Positions 44,368-53,376 of a stretch of 53,839 nt of DNA are shown one piece after another. Within the stretch, counting starts at the first letter, position 1. Each line of letters begins with the position of its first letter. Below the pieces are notes generated by a model, which was not told where the DNA came from, did no database searches, and was given only the letters and a program-made list of their open reading frames with translations. This DNA comes from Caldilineaceae bacterium SB0661_bin_34. Its GTDB lineage: Bacteria > Chloroflexota > Anaerolineae > Caldilineales > Caldilineaceae. The stretch is taken from assembly GCA_009841145.1 (NCBI GenBank), contig VXMJ01000035.1, positions 1-53,839 on the forward strand. The letters run 5' to 3'. The position numbers and the translations under genes are program-made.

Positions 44368-47247
44368 TCATCCATGGAAGACCCGGCGCGACCCCAGAAT
44401 GTCGTGGAGTTCCCTATCGGCGACGGTCCAGATGGCAGTCGCCGGAATCCAGCCGCTGATTCTGCAGTTCGGGTTGGCAAGCATGTAACTCATCACATCT
44501 CCGCGGAGCCAAGCGTCGACGCCCTCGCCATGGCGCGCCGTGACGCGCAGCGCGTCGCCCCAGGGGAGATAGCCAATCACCTTTCCCTTCCGGCTGGGTC
44601 GATCGTAGAGCGGCTGACCCTGCATCATGCCGGGGCGGGGCGACGTGTCGGCCACGATGTTCATCATCGCCAATTCCGATTGGGTATGGTCCTGTAGTTC
44701 CCGCATGCCGGCGCGAGGGGCCGCCTGGAGGTGAATCCGGACCTTTTCAGTTTCGGCCGGCGACAGCCAGACGGTGGTATCGGCCCCGGTGCGGATCTTC
44801 CACCACTGCAGGTGTGGGTTCTCGCATTCGTGGGTTCCATCCAGAATATCGTGGCGGACACCTTGGGGGTCGCCCGGGAAACTCAATTGGGCGGTGTGCC
44901 GCGCCGTCACGATCGCGAAACTACGGATCCCGTGGTCCCGGACCTGGCTCCACGCCGGGTCCGGAAGCAGGTTCCGGTCAATTGGCCGGGGTGGCAGCTG
45001 CACGCTCTGCAGGCGGGGGGCATGGGCCAGGAAATCCGCTGGCACCGTTGTCAAATGGTTGTAGAACTCTTCGCCATCGCCGTAGGCTTCGCCAAAGTAG
45101 TTGTCGCTAAGGTACAGATGAGTGAGACGAGGGGCGTGGGCCAGGAAGCCGGACGGCAGTTCGTCCAGGTCCAAGACAAAGGCTTGCAGACGCTCCAAGC
45201 GGGGAGCATGAGTCAGGAAACCGGGTGGGAAGGTCCGCAATTCAGCTGCATTCAGACGCAGATGGGTGAGGTTGGGGGCATGGGCCAGGAAACCGGATGG
45301 CAGCCCCGGATCCAGGGACAAAGTCAGATGGGTTACAGAGGGAAGGGACGGCAGGGGCACATCCCCCGACCAGTATCCGTCCAGATAGACGAGCCGGGGA
45401 ACATGGGCCGCGAAGTCGGGCGATTGCGGCGTGTCTCCGACCAGGTGGGTGAGTCGGGGAACCGGAACCAGGAAGTCGGGCGGTAGTGATCCCGACTGGA
45501 ACAGTCCCAGGTGGGTGAGTCGGGGCACTGGGGCCAGAAAATCCGCCGGCAACGACTGCCGCCACACGCATAGGTCCAGAAAGGTGAGTTGGGGCACCGG
45601 GACCAGGAAATCCACCGGGAAATCCGCCGGTACCGATGTGCTTGAGGAGACGCACCGCAGGCTCAGGTGGGTGAGTTGAGGCACCGGGGCCAGGAAATCC
45701 GCCGGCAGGAACAGAAGATTTCCCCCATAGGACCGCAGATGCAGCCGGGTCAGCCGGGGGGTGTGGGCAAGGAGGTCGGGCGGCAAGCCGCGCAAGGCCC
45801 AGCCCTCCAGTTCCAAGTGGGTGAGTCGGGGCACCGGAGTTAGAAAGCCGGGCGGCAGCGTGTCCGGCAGTGTGCCCGGCTCCGGGCGGTGGACACTGTC
45901 CGGCACCATGATTAGATGGGTCAGCCGGGGAGTATGGGCAAGGAGGTCGGGCGGCAACGCGGTTGGTTCCGCACCACGCAGTTCCAGATGGGTGAGCCGG
46001 GGCACTGGGGCCAGGAAGTCGGGCGGCAGCGTCATCGGTATGAACCAGTGCGAATCGCTGCTTTCCTTCCTATGGAGGTTCAGATGGGTGAGGACAGGGA
46101 CATAAGCCAGGAAGTTGGACGGCAGGGCCGTCTCGGTCCAGCTCCCGATCTCCAGGTGGGTGAGGGCAGGGACATGGGCCAGGAAATCGGATGTGCTTCC
46201 GGAACTGCTGAGGGTTAAGTGGGTCAGCTGGGGCACCGGGGCCAGAAAGTCGGGCGTGGCACTCCCGACATGTTTCAGGGCCAAATGGGTCAGCCGGGAC
46301 ACTGGAGCCAGAAAGTCGGACGGCAACTCGGTCGCACTCGTGTCGGGCAGCTCCAGGTGGGTCAGCTGGGGCACCGGGGCCAGAAAGTCGGACGGCAGCG
46401 TGGTCGGATTCACGCTGTGCAGTTCCAGGTGCGTGAGGTGGGACACCGGAGCCAAGAAGTCGGACGGCAGCACGATGCGCCCCGAGCCATGTCTCCAATA
46501 CCATCTCCTGTACGGGTTGGATGTGTCGGGCACGATCAGGATCAATTTGGTCAGCCGGGGCACCGGGGCCAGGAAATCGGGCGGCAGCACGATGCGTCCC
46601 GAGCCATTCGCCTGAAGGAGGCCGGATGTGTCGGGCACGATCAGGATCAGCTCGGTCAGCCGGGGCACCGGGGCCAGGAAGTCGGACGGCAACTCCGTCA
46701 ACCAGGCAGTATCCAGTTTCAGGCGGGTCAGCCGGGGCATCGGGGCCAGAAGGTCGGGCGGCAGTTCCTGGCCCTCAAAGCGCAGCGTCAGAGACTTTAG
46801 CCCGGTCAGCCCCGCCAGATCCCGGGCGGACATCACGCGCACGGGCGCGTCCAGCCCTAGGGTACGGTAACCGTCCCCGGGCCCGAACGGCACCATGTCG
46901 AAGCCCCACAGTGCTTGGAATTCAAACCCAAACGGCGGTTGTTTCTTCGTCAGCTGCCCCACCAAATCCCAGGCAGCCACCTCGGTCTCCGATGGGCTTC
47001 GCCCCAGAGTGCGGAGCGAGGCCAACTGGCTTCCCGTCACCGCCTCGCAAGCCGGCATCTCCCCCCCGACAGAGGTCAGGGCATCCAGCAATGCCCCGCG
47101 CATGCCGATGCTGCGGGCACAAACCTGCGGGTCGACACCGCCCGGATCCGGGAGCGGCGCGCGGGCCGCCGCGGTCGTCAACCCGGTGCCCCACACTAGC
47201 AGGCACAGGCCGAAGCTCAGCACGCGCCGCGCCGGACGCCATCCCAT
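44368..47247 (-). CDS. Secreted leucine-rich-repeat protein with C-terminal SH3-like domain
   Basis: A 959-residue protein. A signal peptide (about 1-30) and a pre-domain (about 30-150) precede about 23 tandem repeats of 23-25 residues. The repeat consensus is LP-(S/P)-DFLAPVPRLTHLEL. The last 200 residues include QPLYDRPSRKGKVIGYLP and a Trp-rich end typical of a bacterial SH3 fold. LRRs form a curved binding surface. The start follows AGGAG. Repeats are also visible as DNA repetition on both strands. A host- or surface-binding role is inferred. It lies 35 bases after the M20 gene on the same strand. Confidence 0.88.
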   Translation of the reverse strand: MGWRPARRVLSFGLCLLVWGTGLTTAAARAPLPDPGGVDPQVCARSIGMRGALLDALTSVGGEMPACEAVTGSQLASLRTLGRSPSETEVAAWDLVGQLTKKQPPFGFEFQALWGFDMVPFGPGDGYRTLGLDAPVRVMSARDLAGLTGLKSLTLRFEGQELPPDLLAPMPRLTRLKLDTAWLTELPSDFLAPVPRLTELILIVPDTSGLLQANGSGRIVLPPDFLAPVPRLTKLILIVPDTSNPYRRWYWRHGSGRIVLPSDFLAPVSHLTHLELHSVNPTTLPSDFLAPVPQLTHLELPDTSATELPSDFLAPVSRLTHLALKHVGSATPDFLAPVPQLTHLTLSSSGSTSDFLAHVPALTHLEIGSWTETALPSNFLAYVPVLTHLNLHRKESSDSHWFIPMTLPPDFLAPVPRLTHLELRGAEPTALPPDLLAHTPRLTHLIMVPDSVHRPEPGTLPDTLPPGFLTPVPRLTHLELEGWALRGLPPDLLAHTPRLTRLHLRSYGGNLLFLPADFLAPVPQLTHLSLRCVSSSTSVPADFPVDFLVPVPQLTFLDLCVWRQSLPADFLAPVPRLTHLGLFQSGSLPPDFLVPVPRLTHLVGDTPQSPDFAAHVPRLVYLDGYWSGDVPLPSLPSVTHLTLSLDPGLPSGFLAHAPNLTHLRLNAAELRTFPPGFLTHAPRLERLQAFVLDLDELPSGFLAHAPRLTHLYLSDNYFGEAYGDGEEFYNHLTTVPADFLAHAPRLQSVQLPPRPIDRNLLPDPAWSQVRDHGIRSFAIVTARHTAQLSFPGDPQGVRHDILDGTHECENPHLQWWKIRTGADTTVWLSPAETEKVRIHLQAAPRAGMRELQDHTQSELAMMNIVADTSPRPGMMQGQPLYDRPSRKGKVIGYLPWGDALRVTARHGEGVDAWLRGDVMSYMLANPNCRISGWIPATAIWTVADRELHDILGSRRVFHG

Positions 47248-47282
47248 GAAAACTCCTCTTACTTCCCGTGGCCGCCGTTGAA

Positions 47283-48482
47283 TCAACCGGGGACAGCTGG
47301 AATCCCCAGCCCCTGACAGAACCCGACGGCGGTCGCGGCATACAGCAGGGCGATTCGCTCCAGTTCGGAGACGGGAACCTCCTCGTTCACCGTATGGGCT
47401 CCCAGGGCGTCCGGACCGTGGGTGACGGCTGGAATACCCACCTCAGCAGTGTAGATGTTGCCGTCGTCGATGAACAGCTTCGGGCCATCGGGCAGCGGAC
47501 GGCCGACGAGTTCGGTGTGGACCTCCTGCACCACCTGCACGATTGGGTGATCTACCGGCAGATGGAAGGTATCCCCCTGTTGTTCCCATTCCAGGGAAGT
47601 GGTGGTCCCGTGTAGGGCATCCAAGCCGGCCAGGACTCCCTCGATTTGGCGGCGGGCGTCCGTACCGGCTCCGGGCTGTAGCCAGCGGCGCGTGCCCTCG
47701 ATGATGCAGGTCCGGGGGGACTGGTTGTAAATCTCCCCTGTCTGCACCTTGCCGATGAACAGGGATTCGCTCCCGGCGGGGGATTCCCCCGGACTGTCCG
47801 GCAGGGGCAGGCTTCTGAGTTGGCCCGCCAGATCCAGGCCGGCCCCAATCACGTCCGGCGTCTCGGGATCCGTGAGGATTTCATGGCTGGGCGGTTGTGC
47901 GCGGCTGATTTCGATGCGGAAGATAGCCATGCCGCGTCCGGCCGTGGGCAACCAGGCAGCCTGGTATTCGGGCAGCAGGACCGCGTCCCCGTGAAGGCCG
48001 GCGCGGCACAAAGCTATGACTTGGCGTTTATCTCCCCATGGTCCCTCATGGTGGTCGTGTCCGGTCAGCAGTACCGAGCCTCGGACCGGCAGGTCCAGTT
48101 CCCGAAGCATGCACAGGGCCTCGACCGCGGCCGCGGTGCCTCCTTTCATGTCCGAGGCACCCGTCCCGTACAGCGTGCTGTCCTCAACGCGCGGTGGATG
48201 GAAGGGCAGGTGCACGGTGTCCAGGTGGCAGTCGATCTGAAGCACCGGTCCCGGTTTCCCTGAGTGCAGCCAGGCCACGACAGCCGGAGCGGACGGCCAG
48301 TCCGCTTCCTCCCTGGACACGTCAAGGCCGGCATCGGCCAGGATGTCCGCCAACACGGCCAGTGCCGCACCGGCATCCCGGGTGGGGCTGTGGACTTCCA
48401 TCAGGCGAACGGCGGTTTCCAGCAGGCGTTCACGGCGGAGACGGGAGCGGAGAAGCGACAGGATTGGAGCTGAACTGTGCAT
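47283..48482 (-). CDS. M20-family metallopeptidase/deacylase, variant active site
   Basis: A 399-residue protein. H86-x-D88 (QIDCHLDTV) and D111 (GTGASDMKGG) are standard zinc ligands. The usual Glu-Glu pair is instead H145-E146 in TGHDHHEG, so the metal Glu is kept while the general-base Glu is His. The dimerisation domain (about 195-300) and the final H (GPDALGAHTVNEEV) are present. The family removes acyl or aminoacyl groups from amino acids and peptides. The ATG is chosen for fold coverage; an earlier start is possible. It is transcribed with the LRR gene. Confidence 0.82.
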   Translation of the reverse strand: MHSSAPILSLLRSRLRRERLLETAVRLMEVHSPTRDAGAALAVLADILADAGLDVSREEADWPSAPAVVAWLHSGKPGPVLQIDCHLDTVHLPFHPPRVEDSTLYGTGASDMKGGTAAAVEALCMLRELDLPVRGSVLLTGHDHHEGPWGDKRQVIALCRAGLHGDAVLLPEYQAAWLPTAGRGMAIFRIEISRAQPPSHEILTDPETPDVIGAGLDLAGQLRSLPLPDSPGESPAGSESLFIGKVQTGEIYNQSPRTCIIEGTRRWLQPGAGTDARRQIEGVLAGLDALHGTTTSLEWEQQGDTFHLPVDHPIVQVVQEVHTELVGRPLPDGPKLFIDDGNIYTAEVGIPAVTHGPDALGAHTVNEEVPVSELERIALLYAATAVGFCQGLGIPAVPG

Positions 48483-48576
48483 GGATCCTCTGACGACTGT
48501 CTTCTGTGGAAGATGGAGTTGGAATGGTGGTATGGTGATTGGAACAACAGCTTGGATTCTAGATTCGGTTCGCAAC

Positions 48577-48588
48577 TGCCGTACGGCA
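48577..48588. promoter_or_regulatory. 12-bp perfect palindrome between divergent genes
   Basis: TGCCGTACGGCA reads the same on both strands and lies in the 163-base gap between the M20/LRR operon and the Suc_Fer gene. It is a candidate operator for a dimeric regulator. No repressor gene is adjacent. Confidence 0.35.
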
Positions 48589-48645
48589 TTACGGATTCCC
48601 GTGTGCCATCAACAGTCGGCTGTACCTCTTCAAGGAATTGATTTC

Positions 48646-49629
48646 ATGTCCAACTTGCCACAAGGCGAACTCTGCAGCGTCTACTCTTTCGCACAGGGGG
48701 AGGATCCGATCGGATCCGCCACCCCGTTCCAGCGATGCCTGCTTGTGGAACTGCCCACACCCTGGGACCGGGATGTCTGGTCGACGTCCGACACGACCAA
48801 AGCCATCAAAAAGATAGCTGGGATGGCCAGCCGGCCCGGCGATGCAGTGCGGCTGCTTGCCTTCCAGCCAGACCCAAACCCGGATCCGGCCCGGGAAGGG
48901 TTGTCGCGCGTGTTTGTCTACCGGAGACCGGAATCGACCGACGGTTTTTCCACCTATGCCAAGCGGGAGTACCTGGCTCCCTCCGGGGCTCTGCTGACCG
49001 TGCTGCCCGAACTGCTGCAGGAATCCACGCCTGATTCTCTTCCGGCTGGCGTGCAGGAACTCCATGGACAAACCCGGGACATTTTCCTCTGTACCCATGC
49101 CGACCGGGATGTCTGCTGCGGTCGATTCGGAAAGGAGTTGCTTGAAACCCTGGAGTCCTCGGACCAGGTTCGGAACCAGCCGGATCTGAGGCTGTGGCGT
49201 GTGTCCCATCTGGGAGGGCACCGCCTGGCACCAACCCTGATGGACATGCCCAACGGCATGGCTTTCGGCCATCTGACCGCGGACACGGCGTTGTCCCTGC
49301 TGGAGCGGAACGGGAATCTGGAGGCTGTGCTCCGCTGCTACCGCGGCTGGAGCGGCATGGAGCCGATGGCTCAGATCGCGGAACGGGCTGTATGGCGCGA
49401 GACCGGCTGGCAGTGGACCGAATATCATCGCCAGGCGTCCGTGCTGGCTCGCAACGAGGACAAGTCGGGCACTGTACGCATCGACTGGGCCGCGCCGGAT
49501 GGCAGATCCAGCGGCAGTTGGGAAGTGTCGATCGAGCATCGGGACCAGGTGCATACGCTCAACAACTCCTTCACGGAGAAGTACTTCTACATCGATCGTT
49601 TCGAGGTAACGAGCGCGGTTCCCGTTTAG
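48646..49629 (+). CDS. Sucrase/ferredoxin-like protein
   Basis: A 327-residue protein of the Suc_Fer-like family. The thioredoxin-like iron-sulfur region has C149 (IFLCTHADRDV), C157-C158 (CCGRFG) and H188...H192 (RVSHLGGHRLAPT). These match the 2Fe-2S binding pattern of this group. The exact electron-transfer partner is unknown, and the sucrase name is historical. The ATG at 48646 is preceded by AAGGA with long spacing. It is divergent from the M20 gene. Confidence 0.78.
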   Translation: MSNLPQGELCSVYSFAQGEDPIGSATPFQRCLLVELPTPWDRDVWSTSDTTKAIKKIAGMASRPGDAVRLLAFQPDPNPDPAREGLSRVFVYRRPESTDGFSTYAKREYLAPSGALLTVLPELLQESTPDSLPAGVQELHGQTRDIFLCTHADRDVCCGRFGKELLETLESSDQVRNQPDLRLWRVSHLGGHRLAPTLMDMPNGMAFGHLTADTALSLLERNGNLEAVLRCYRGWSGMEPMAQIAERAVWRETGWQWTEYHRQASVLARNEDKSGTVRIDWAAPDGRSSGSWEVSIEHRDQVHTLNNSFTEKYFYIDRFEVTSAVPV

Positions 49630-50129
49630 TCGTCGTTCGGAGCCTGACCGGCTCGGGCCACCTGTGGAGCCGGGGTGCGGTTGAGGGTCAGGTTGACCTG
49701 CTGAACCGACCTGGTCGGCCAACTTGATGAATTTGTTCCCCGGACGGCAAGCGCACGATGATGCGTAGCAGCCGGTCGGGGAAATACTCCGGCGGTCCGC
49801 CAATCGCCGCAGGCAGCGGTACAAGGTCGGCCATGGCTATGAGCGGTGTCTCGTAACCAGCGAACGTGCAGGTTCGGATGCATCGCCTAGAGTCGGTCAA
49901 CCACCTGTTCCAACCAGGGCTGTCAGAAAGGCCCCGGGCTCGCGGACAGGCGGTGTTTCGGGCAAGCGGCAGGAAGCGTGCCAGGAAACTTGAACGCGAG
50001 TGGCCAGCTGAGGTTGATTCGACAAAACCCGACTTCATCCGACGCGGCCACGGCACCCGGTTCCGGCCCGAAAGAGCAAGCTTGCCAATCTGGCGGTGGA
50101 GCAAAGGCTCAAGTAAAGGAACAGATCGG
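49630..50129. other. Intergenic, possible minus-strand remnant
   Basis: A 500-base gap before the triple-spondin gene. A minus-strand stretch near 49700-49870 reads PLIAMADLVPLPAAIGGPPE with genome-like codons. It lacks a clear start or full domain, so it may be a gene fragment. The plus-strand frame leading into the spondin gene before 50130 is Arg-rich and not protein-like, and it is excluded. Confidence 0.3.
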
Positions 50130-52142
50130 ATGACTTTTCTGTACAAGGTGTTGGCAGTCCTTGCCATGGCCGCGCTGATCCCGGTTGGGCTGTTGCCGGC
50201 AGTGCCTGTGTTGGCTGCCGAGCCACTCAATGCATGCGCCAACCGGGAAGACTTCAGATTTGTGGTGACCATCACCAACGTTTCGGATCAAAGCGATACG
50301 CCTACACCGTTCGCCCCCGGTGTCTGGGCCCTGTCCGACAAGCCCGGTCCGCTCTTCGTGCCCGGTGCCCATCCCGGCATCCTGTTTTGGGATTTCGATC
50401 CCATCAAGACCCCCGGCCTTGAAGACTTGGCGGAAGACGGCAATCCCGGTGTGGCAGCCGCCACGCTGGCTGAACACGGGGTTAAGCACGGGGTATTCAA
50501 CAGACCCGTCGGTGCCGAGGGGCCCGGGCCCTTGTTGCCGGGTACCAGCTATTCCTTCATCGTGGATGCCGGTTCCGCCCCCAGGAACCTGACATTCGCC
50601 TTGATGTTCGTGCAGTCCAACGACTGGTTCATCGGTACGGACGAAGTTGGCATTTCCCTTGAAAGTCCGTTGGGCGGCGCGATCATGGGGGGTGACATCA
50701 CCGATCAACTCTATCTGTGGGATGCCGGTACCGAGGAGGACGAGCCCGTGGGCGAGGGTCCCAACCAAGCTCCGCGTCAATCCGGTGCGAACACCGGCCC
50801 GGAGGATGACGACAACACCGTGCGCCTGGTGTCAGGTCCGGATGCGCCGGCCGTGTCCGATCTGGTCAGCGTTTCGATCCGTCGGGCCTTCGACACGGTA
50901 TTCGACGTTACGGTCGAGAATACGTCCGGATCGGCCATGGTCACAACGCCGTTTGCGCCCGGAGTCTTTGTCGTGCACACGGATCCGGCCACCACCTACA
51001 TGGAAGGGCATCCCCAGCTCTTCAAGGAAGGGCAGCCGAACCTTTATAACGGCTTGGAGGCTTTGGCCGAGGACGGCAATCCCGGTCCCTTGTACGAGTT
51101 CATTTCCACGGGGGGCTTCATGAGTGACGAGCCGGTGGCTGGCTCCTACGGCGTGTTTAACACGCCGGTGGGTGCCGATGTCCCCGGGCCACTGCTGCCA
51201 GGGGAGTCCTACCACTTCACTATTCGGGCCAATCCTCTTGCCCCCCACCTGTCACTGGCGTTCATGTTCGTGCAGTCCAACGACTGGTTCGTTGCGACCG
51301 CGGACAACGGCATGGTCCTGTTTGACATTGACGGGAACCCCATGTCGGGCCGCGTGCCGGTGTATCTGTGGGATGCCGGCACCGAGGAGGACGAGCCTGT
51401 GGGCGAAGGCCCCAACCAGGCTCCGCGCCAGTCCGGCGCGAACACAGGTCCCGAGGATGACGACAACACCGTGCGCCTGGTTGACGGCATGGATGCGGAC
51501 GAACTGGTTGCCGTGACCATTACGCCGCGACAGGCCCGGCATTTCCAGGTGTCGATCACCAACGTTTCCACCGACAAGCCGATTGCGCCCGGCGTGGTCG
51601 TCCCGCACTGCGTCTGCGATCCGCTCTTCACGGAGAGCCGGCCGGATCGGAGCCACGGTCTGGAGAGCCTGGCTGAAGACGGCAGTCCTTCCGGACTGGC
51701 CGAAGTGCTGGCGATGCAGGCCTTGCCGGTCCAGGTGCTGAATACCCCTGTGGGGGCGGATGCGCCCGGTCCCCTGTTGCCCGGCCAGACCTACCAAACC
51801 ACCGTCTTCCTGGAACCTGCGGAGCCGAACCTTTCGTTGGCATTCATGTACGTATTGTCCAACGATCTGTTCCTTGGTTCTCCTGCCGGCGGCATCACGC
51901 TGTGGGACGAGATGGGAAACCCTGTTTCCGGCGACGTGACCTCCAGCGTCTACTTGTGGGACGCGGGCACGGAACACAACCAACCACCCGGCGAGGGTGA
52001 CAGCCAGCCCTTGATGCAGGGCGCGCCCGACATGGGCGATGCCGATACGGACAACACCGTGCGCCTGGCGAACGATGGGTACGACTATCCGGCTGTGGCC
52101 GATTTGATAAGGGTGGTCGTCACACCCATCGATCCCGAATAG
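50130..52142 (+). CDS. Secreted triple-spondin-domain protein
   Basis: A 670-residue exoprotein. A signal peptide (1-30, ending VPVLAAEP) precedes three Spondin_N-like repeats (about 35-255, 255-465 and 465-670). Each has an FRFVVTITNVS-like opening, a G-LLPGxSYxF block, an SNDWF or SNDLF block and a VYLWDAGTE end. The first two linkers are near identical (EEDEPVGEGPNQAPRQSGAN) and so is their DNA, showing recent duplication. The spacers are acidic and Asp-rich, which suits calcium binding. The start follows AAAGGAAC. A matrix or host-binding role is inferred. A strong terminator follows. Confidence 0.85.
   Translation: MTFLYKVLAVLAMAALIPVGLLPAVPVLAAEPLNACANREDFRFVVTITNVSDQSDTPTPFAPGVWALSDKPGPLFVPGAHPGILFWDFDPIKTPGLEDLAEDGNPGVAAATLAEHGVKHGVFNRPVGAEGPGPLLPGTSYSFIVDAGSAPRNLTFALMFVQSNDWFIGTDEVGISLESPLGGAIMGGDITDQLYLWDAGTEEDEPVGEGPNQAPRQSGANTGPEDDDNTVRLVSGPDAPAVSDLVSVSIRRAFDTVFDVTVENTSGSAMVTTPFAPGVFVVHTDPATTYMEGHPQLFKEGQPNLYNGLEALAEDGNPGPLYEFISTGGFMSDEPVAGSYGVFNTPVGADVPGPLLPGESYHFTIRANPLAPHLSLAFMFVQSNDWFVATADNGMVLFDIDGNPMSGRVPVYLWDAGTEEDEPVGEGPNQAPRQSGANTGPEDDDNTVRLVDGMDADELVAVTITPRQARHFQVSITNVSTDKPIAPGVVVPHCVCDPLFTESRPDRSHGLESLAEDGSPSGLAEVLAMQALPVQVLNTPVGADAPGPLLPGQTYQTTVFLEPAEPNLSLAFMYVLSNDLFLGSPAGGITLWDEMGNPVSGDVTSSVYLWDAGTEHNQPPGEGDSQPLMQGAPDMGDADTDNTVRLANDGYDYPAVADLIRVVVTPIDPE
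50713..51480 (+). repeat. Internal near-identical linker repeat in the triple-spondin gene
   Basis: Bases 50713-50830 and 51363-51480 encode the same linker (WDAGTEEDEPVGEGPNQAPR and onward) with only a few silent changes. The third copy near 51954 has diverged. This points to recent duplication of domain-plus-linker units. Confidence 0.8.
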
Positions 52143-52170
52143 TTCGACTGAAGGTTCAGGAAAGTTGGAG

Positions 52171-52193
52171 AGCCCCGCTTCGGCGGGGCTTTT
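52171..52193 (+). terminator. Rho-independent terminator of the triple-spondin gene
   Basis: AGCCCCGC (52171-52178), TTCG tetraloop, GCGGGGCT (52183-52190), then TTT. The 8-bp perfect GC-rich stem with a stable loop lies 29 bases after the stop codon. This is the clearest terminator in the window. Confidence 0.9.
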
Positions 52194-52543
52194 GCCTGTC
52201 AGGTTGGTCTTGCTCCGGGAAATGCATCTCCAACCTGACGGCTTCCGGGTGCGCATCGTTGTTGACGGGTCAAGAAGGTGTCCGGTGAAAACACCGCTTG
52301 TCTGTTTTTGGCCTAACGACAGTTCCCAGCCGCGGTTTGCCCGGAACCCGAACTGCGGCCTGACTTGATGGCTATGCCTGACGCGGCATCGCCGGCGGCC
52401 TGGAAAACAACACACCCCCTTGGGGTTTGGTGAGATCGCCGGGATCAGTGTTCCACTGCAGTTCCCAGTGCGACGACCATCCCGGGCGCACTTCAGCATC
52501 CTTGATGCCGGTCTGGAACTTTGTTCCAGACTCGCTAATATGA
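52194..52543. other. Intergenic with a 9-bp hairpin
   Basis: No gene is recognised. GTCTGGAAC (52511-52519) pairs with GTTCCAGAC (52523-52531) around a TTT loop, just upstream of a second inverted repeat (52542-52576) at the end of the lipoprotein gene. The rest shows no start with a ribosome site. Confidence 0.5.
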
Positions 52544-52576
52544 CTATCCCCCTTCGCAAGACACCGGGGGATAGTC
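52542..52576 (-). terminator. 11-bp inverted repeat at the end of the small lipoprotein gene
   Basis: GACTATCCCCC (52542-52552) pairs perfectly with GGGGGATAGTC (52566-52576), loop 13. It overlaps the last codons and the TAG stop of the lipoprotein gene on the minus strand. Only a short T-rich tail follows, so it may act together with the neighbouring 52511-52531 hairpin. Confidence 0.45.
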
Positions 52577-52987
52577 TTCGGTTTCCTCAGCGGTATGAAC
52601 CTCGTATTGGCTGCCGTCGTGTTGGAAGGTTATCCGATAACCCGGGACAATGACCGTGCCGTATGCCTTGTCCGGCTCCGGGCATCCCAGGGACGTGTCA
52701 GACCACTGCACTGCCTGTTCGCTGACAAACACCAGACTGTCGGGCGCCACTGAAAGCCGTTCGGCCAAAACCTGGCGGGCTGCCGCCTGCCGGTTGCCGT
52801 CGGCAACCGGCAACGCGGACTCTTCTGGTGTTGGAGTTGCCTGGACACCGGAGCCGTCGGGTAATGGATAGCTGCTGCACGCCGCGGTGATTCCAAAGAC
52901 CAATGTCAATGTTGCCGAAGCAATCAAGAAACGAAGTCGAGCAGAACACTGCATAGGACGGTGGCATGTCCGTGTTGTGGGTATCAT
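52544..52987 (-). CDS. Small lipoprotein, unknown family
   Basis: A 147-residue protein. A signal peptide with hydrophobic core LRFLIASATLTLVFGI leads to the lipobox ITAAC. After a Pro/Thr-rich linker the mature part reads RQVLAERLSVAPDSLVFVSE and WSDTSLGCPEPDKAYG, then YRITFQHDGSQYEVHTA. This strand-rich pattern is seen in many small Chloroflexota and actinobacterial lipoproteins of unknown function. The start ATG follows GGAGG with 5-base spacing, which fixes it. It is probably monocistronic. Confidence 0.7.
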   Translation of the reverse strand: MIPTTRTCHRPMQCSARLRFLIASATLTLVFGITAACSSYPLPDGSGVQATPTPEESALPVADGNRQAAARQVLAERLSVAPDSLVFVSEQAVQWSDTSLGCPEPDKAYGTVIVPGYRITFQHDGSQYEVHTAEETEDYPPVSCEGG

Positions 52988-53095
52988 GTGATCCTCCGGG
53001 AAGGTGTTGTGCCAAGATCGGGTCCGTTGTCGAGAGTCCTCACACAGCATGCAACGACCGGATGCGTGAAGACAAAGTCAAGATCGGGCGAGGTG

Positions 53096-53290
53096 CGCTG
53101 GGCGAAGAAGAAGACCACGATCATTGGCAGCGTGAACATGGTGGCGACTGCCATCAGTAGGGCCCACTCAGCGCCGTACTGGGAGAAAAAGAGCCGCAGG
53201 CCCACCGACAGTGTGAACTTGTCCGGATCCCGCAGGAAGATCAGCGGGTTGATGTAGTCGAGCGCCTCCCATATGAAGTCGAAGATGGTG
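53096..53290 (-). pseudogene. Fragment of an ABC sugar-transporter permease (MalG-like)
   Basis: The minus strand encodes IFDFIWEALDYINPLIFLRD, then KFTLSVGLRLFFSQYGAEWALL and TLPMIVVFFFAQR, the C-terminal part of a carbohydrate ABC permease, including the loop and last helices. After FFAQR the reading runs into unrelated sequence, and upstream of FDF there is no further permease sequence. Both ends are therefore truncated. The fragment shows that an ABC sugar uptake system once lay here or was brought in by recombination. Confidence 0.75.
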
Positions 53291-53376
53291 CAGGTGGTGG
53301 ACGATTGGCACCCGGCGGTTATACTTCTTGGCTACGATGCAAGCTGCACGTCTTGGTGAATACCTATCCCAGAACT

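Noticed and set aside
44731..47281. Repeated plus-strand frames and a possible CRISPR-like array
   Set aside because: The periodicity of about 70 bases comes from LRR codons on the minus strand. Units vary at codon level and there are no distinct spacers.
49866..50129. Upstream extension of the triple-spondin gene
   Set aside because: The extension is Arg-rich and precedes a clear signal peptide and ribosome site at 50130.
52961..53257. Plus-strand open frame near the ABC fragment
   Set aside because: The opposite strand encodes recognisable permease sequence; the plus frame has none.
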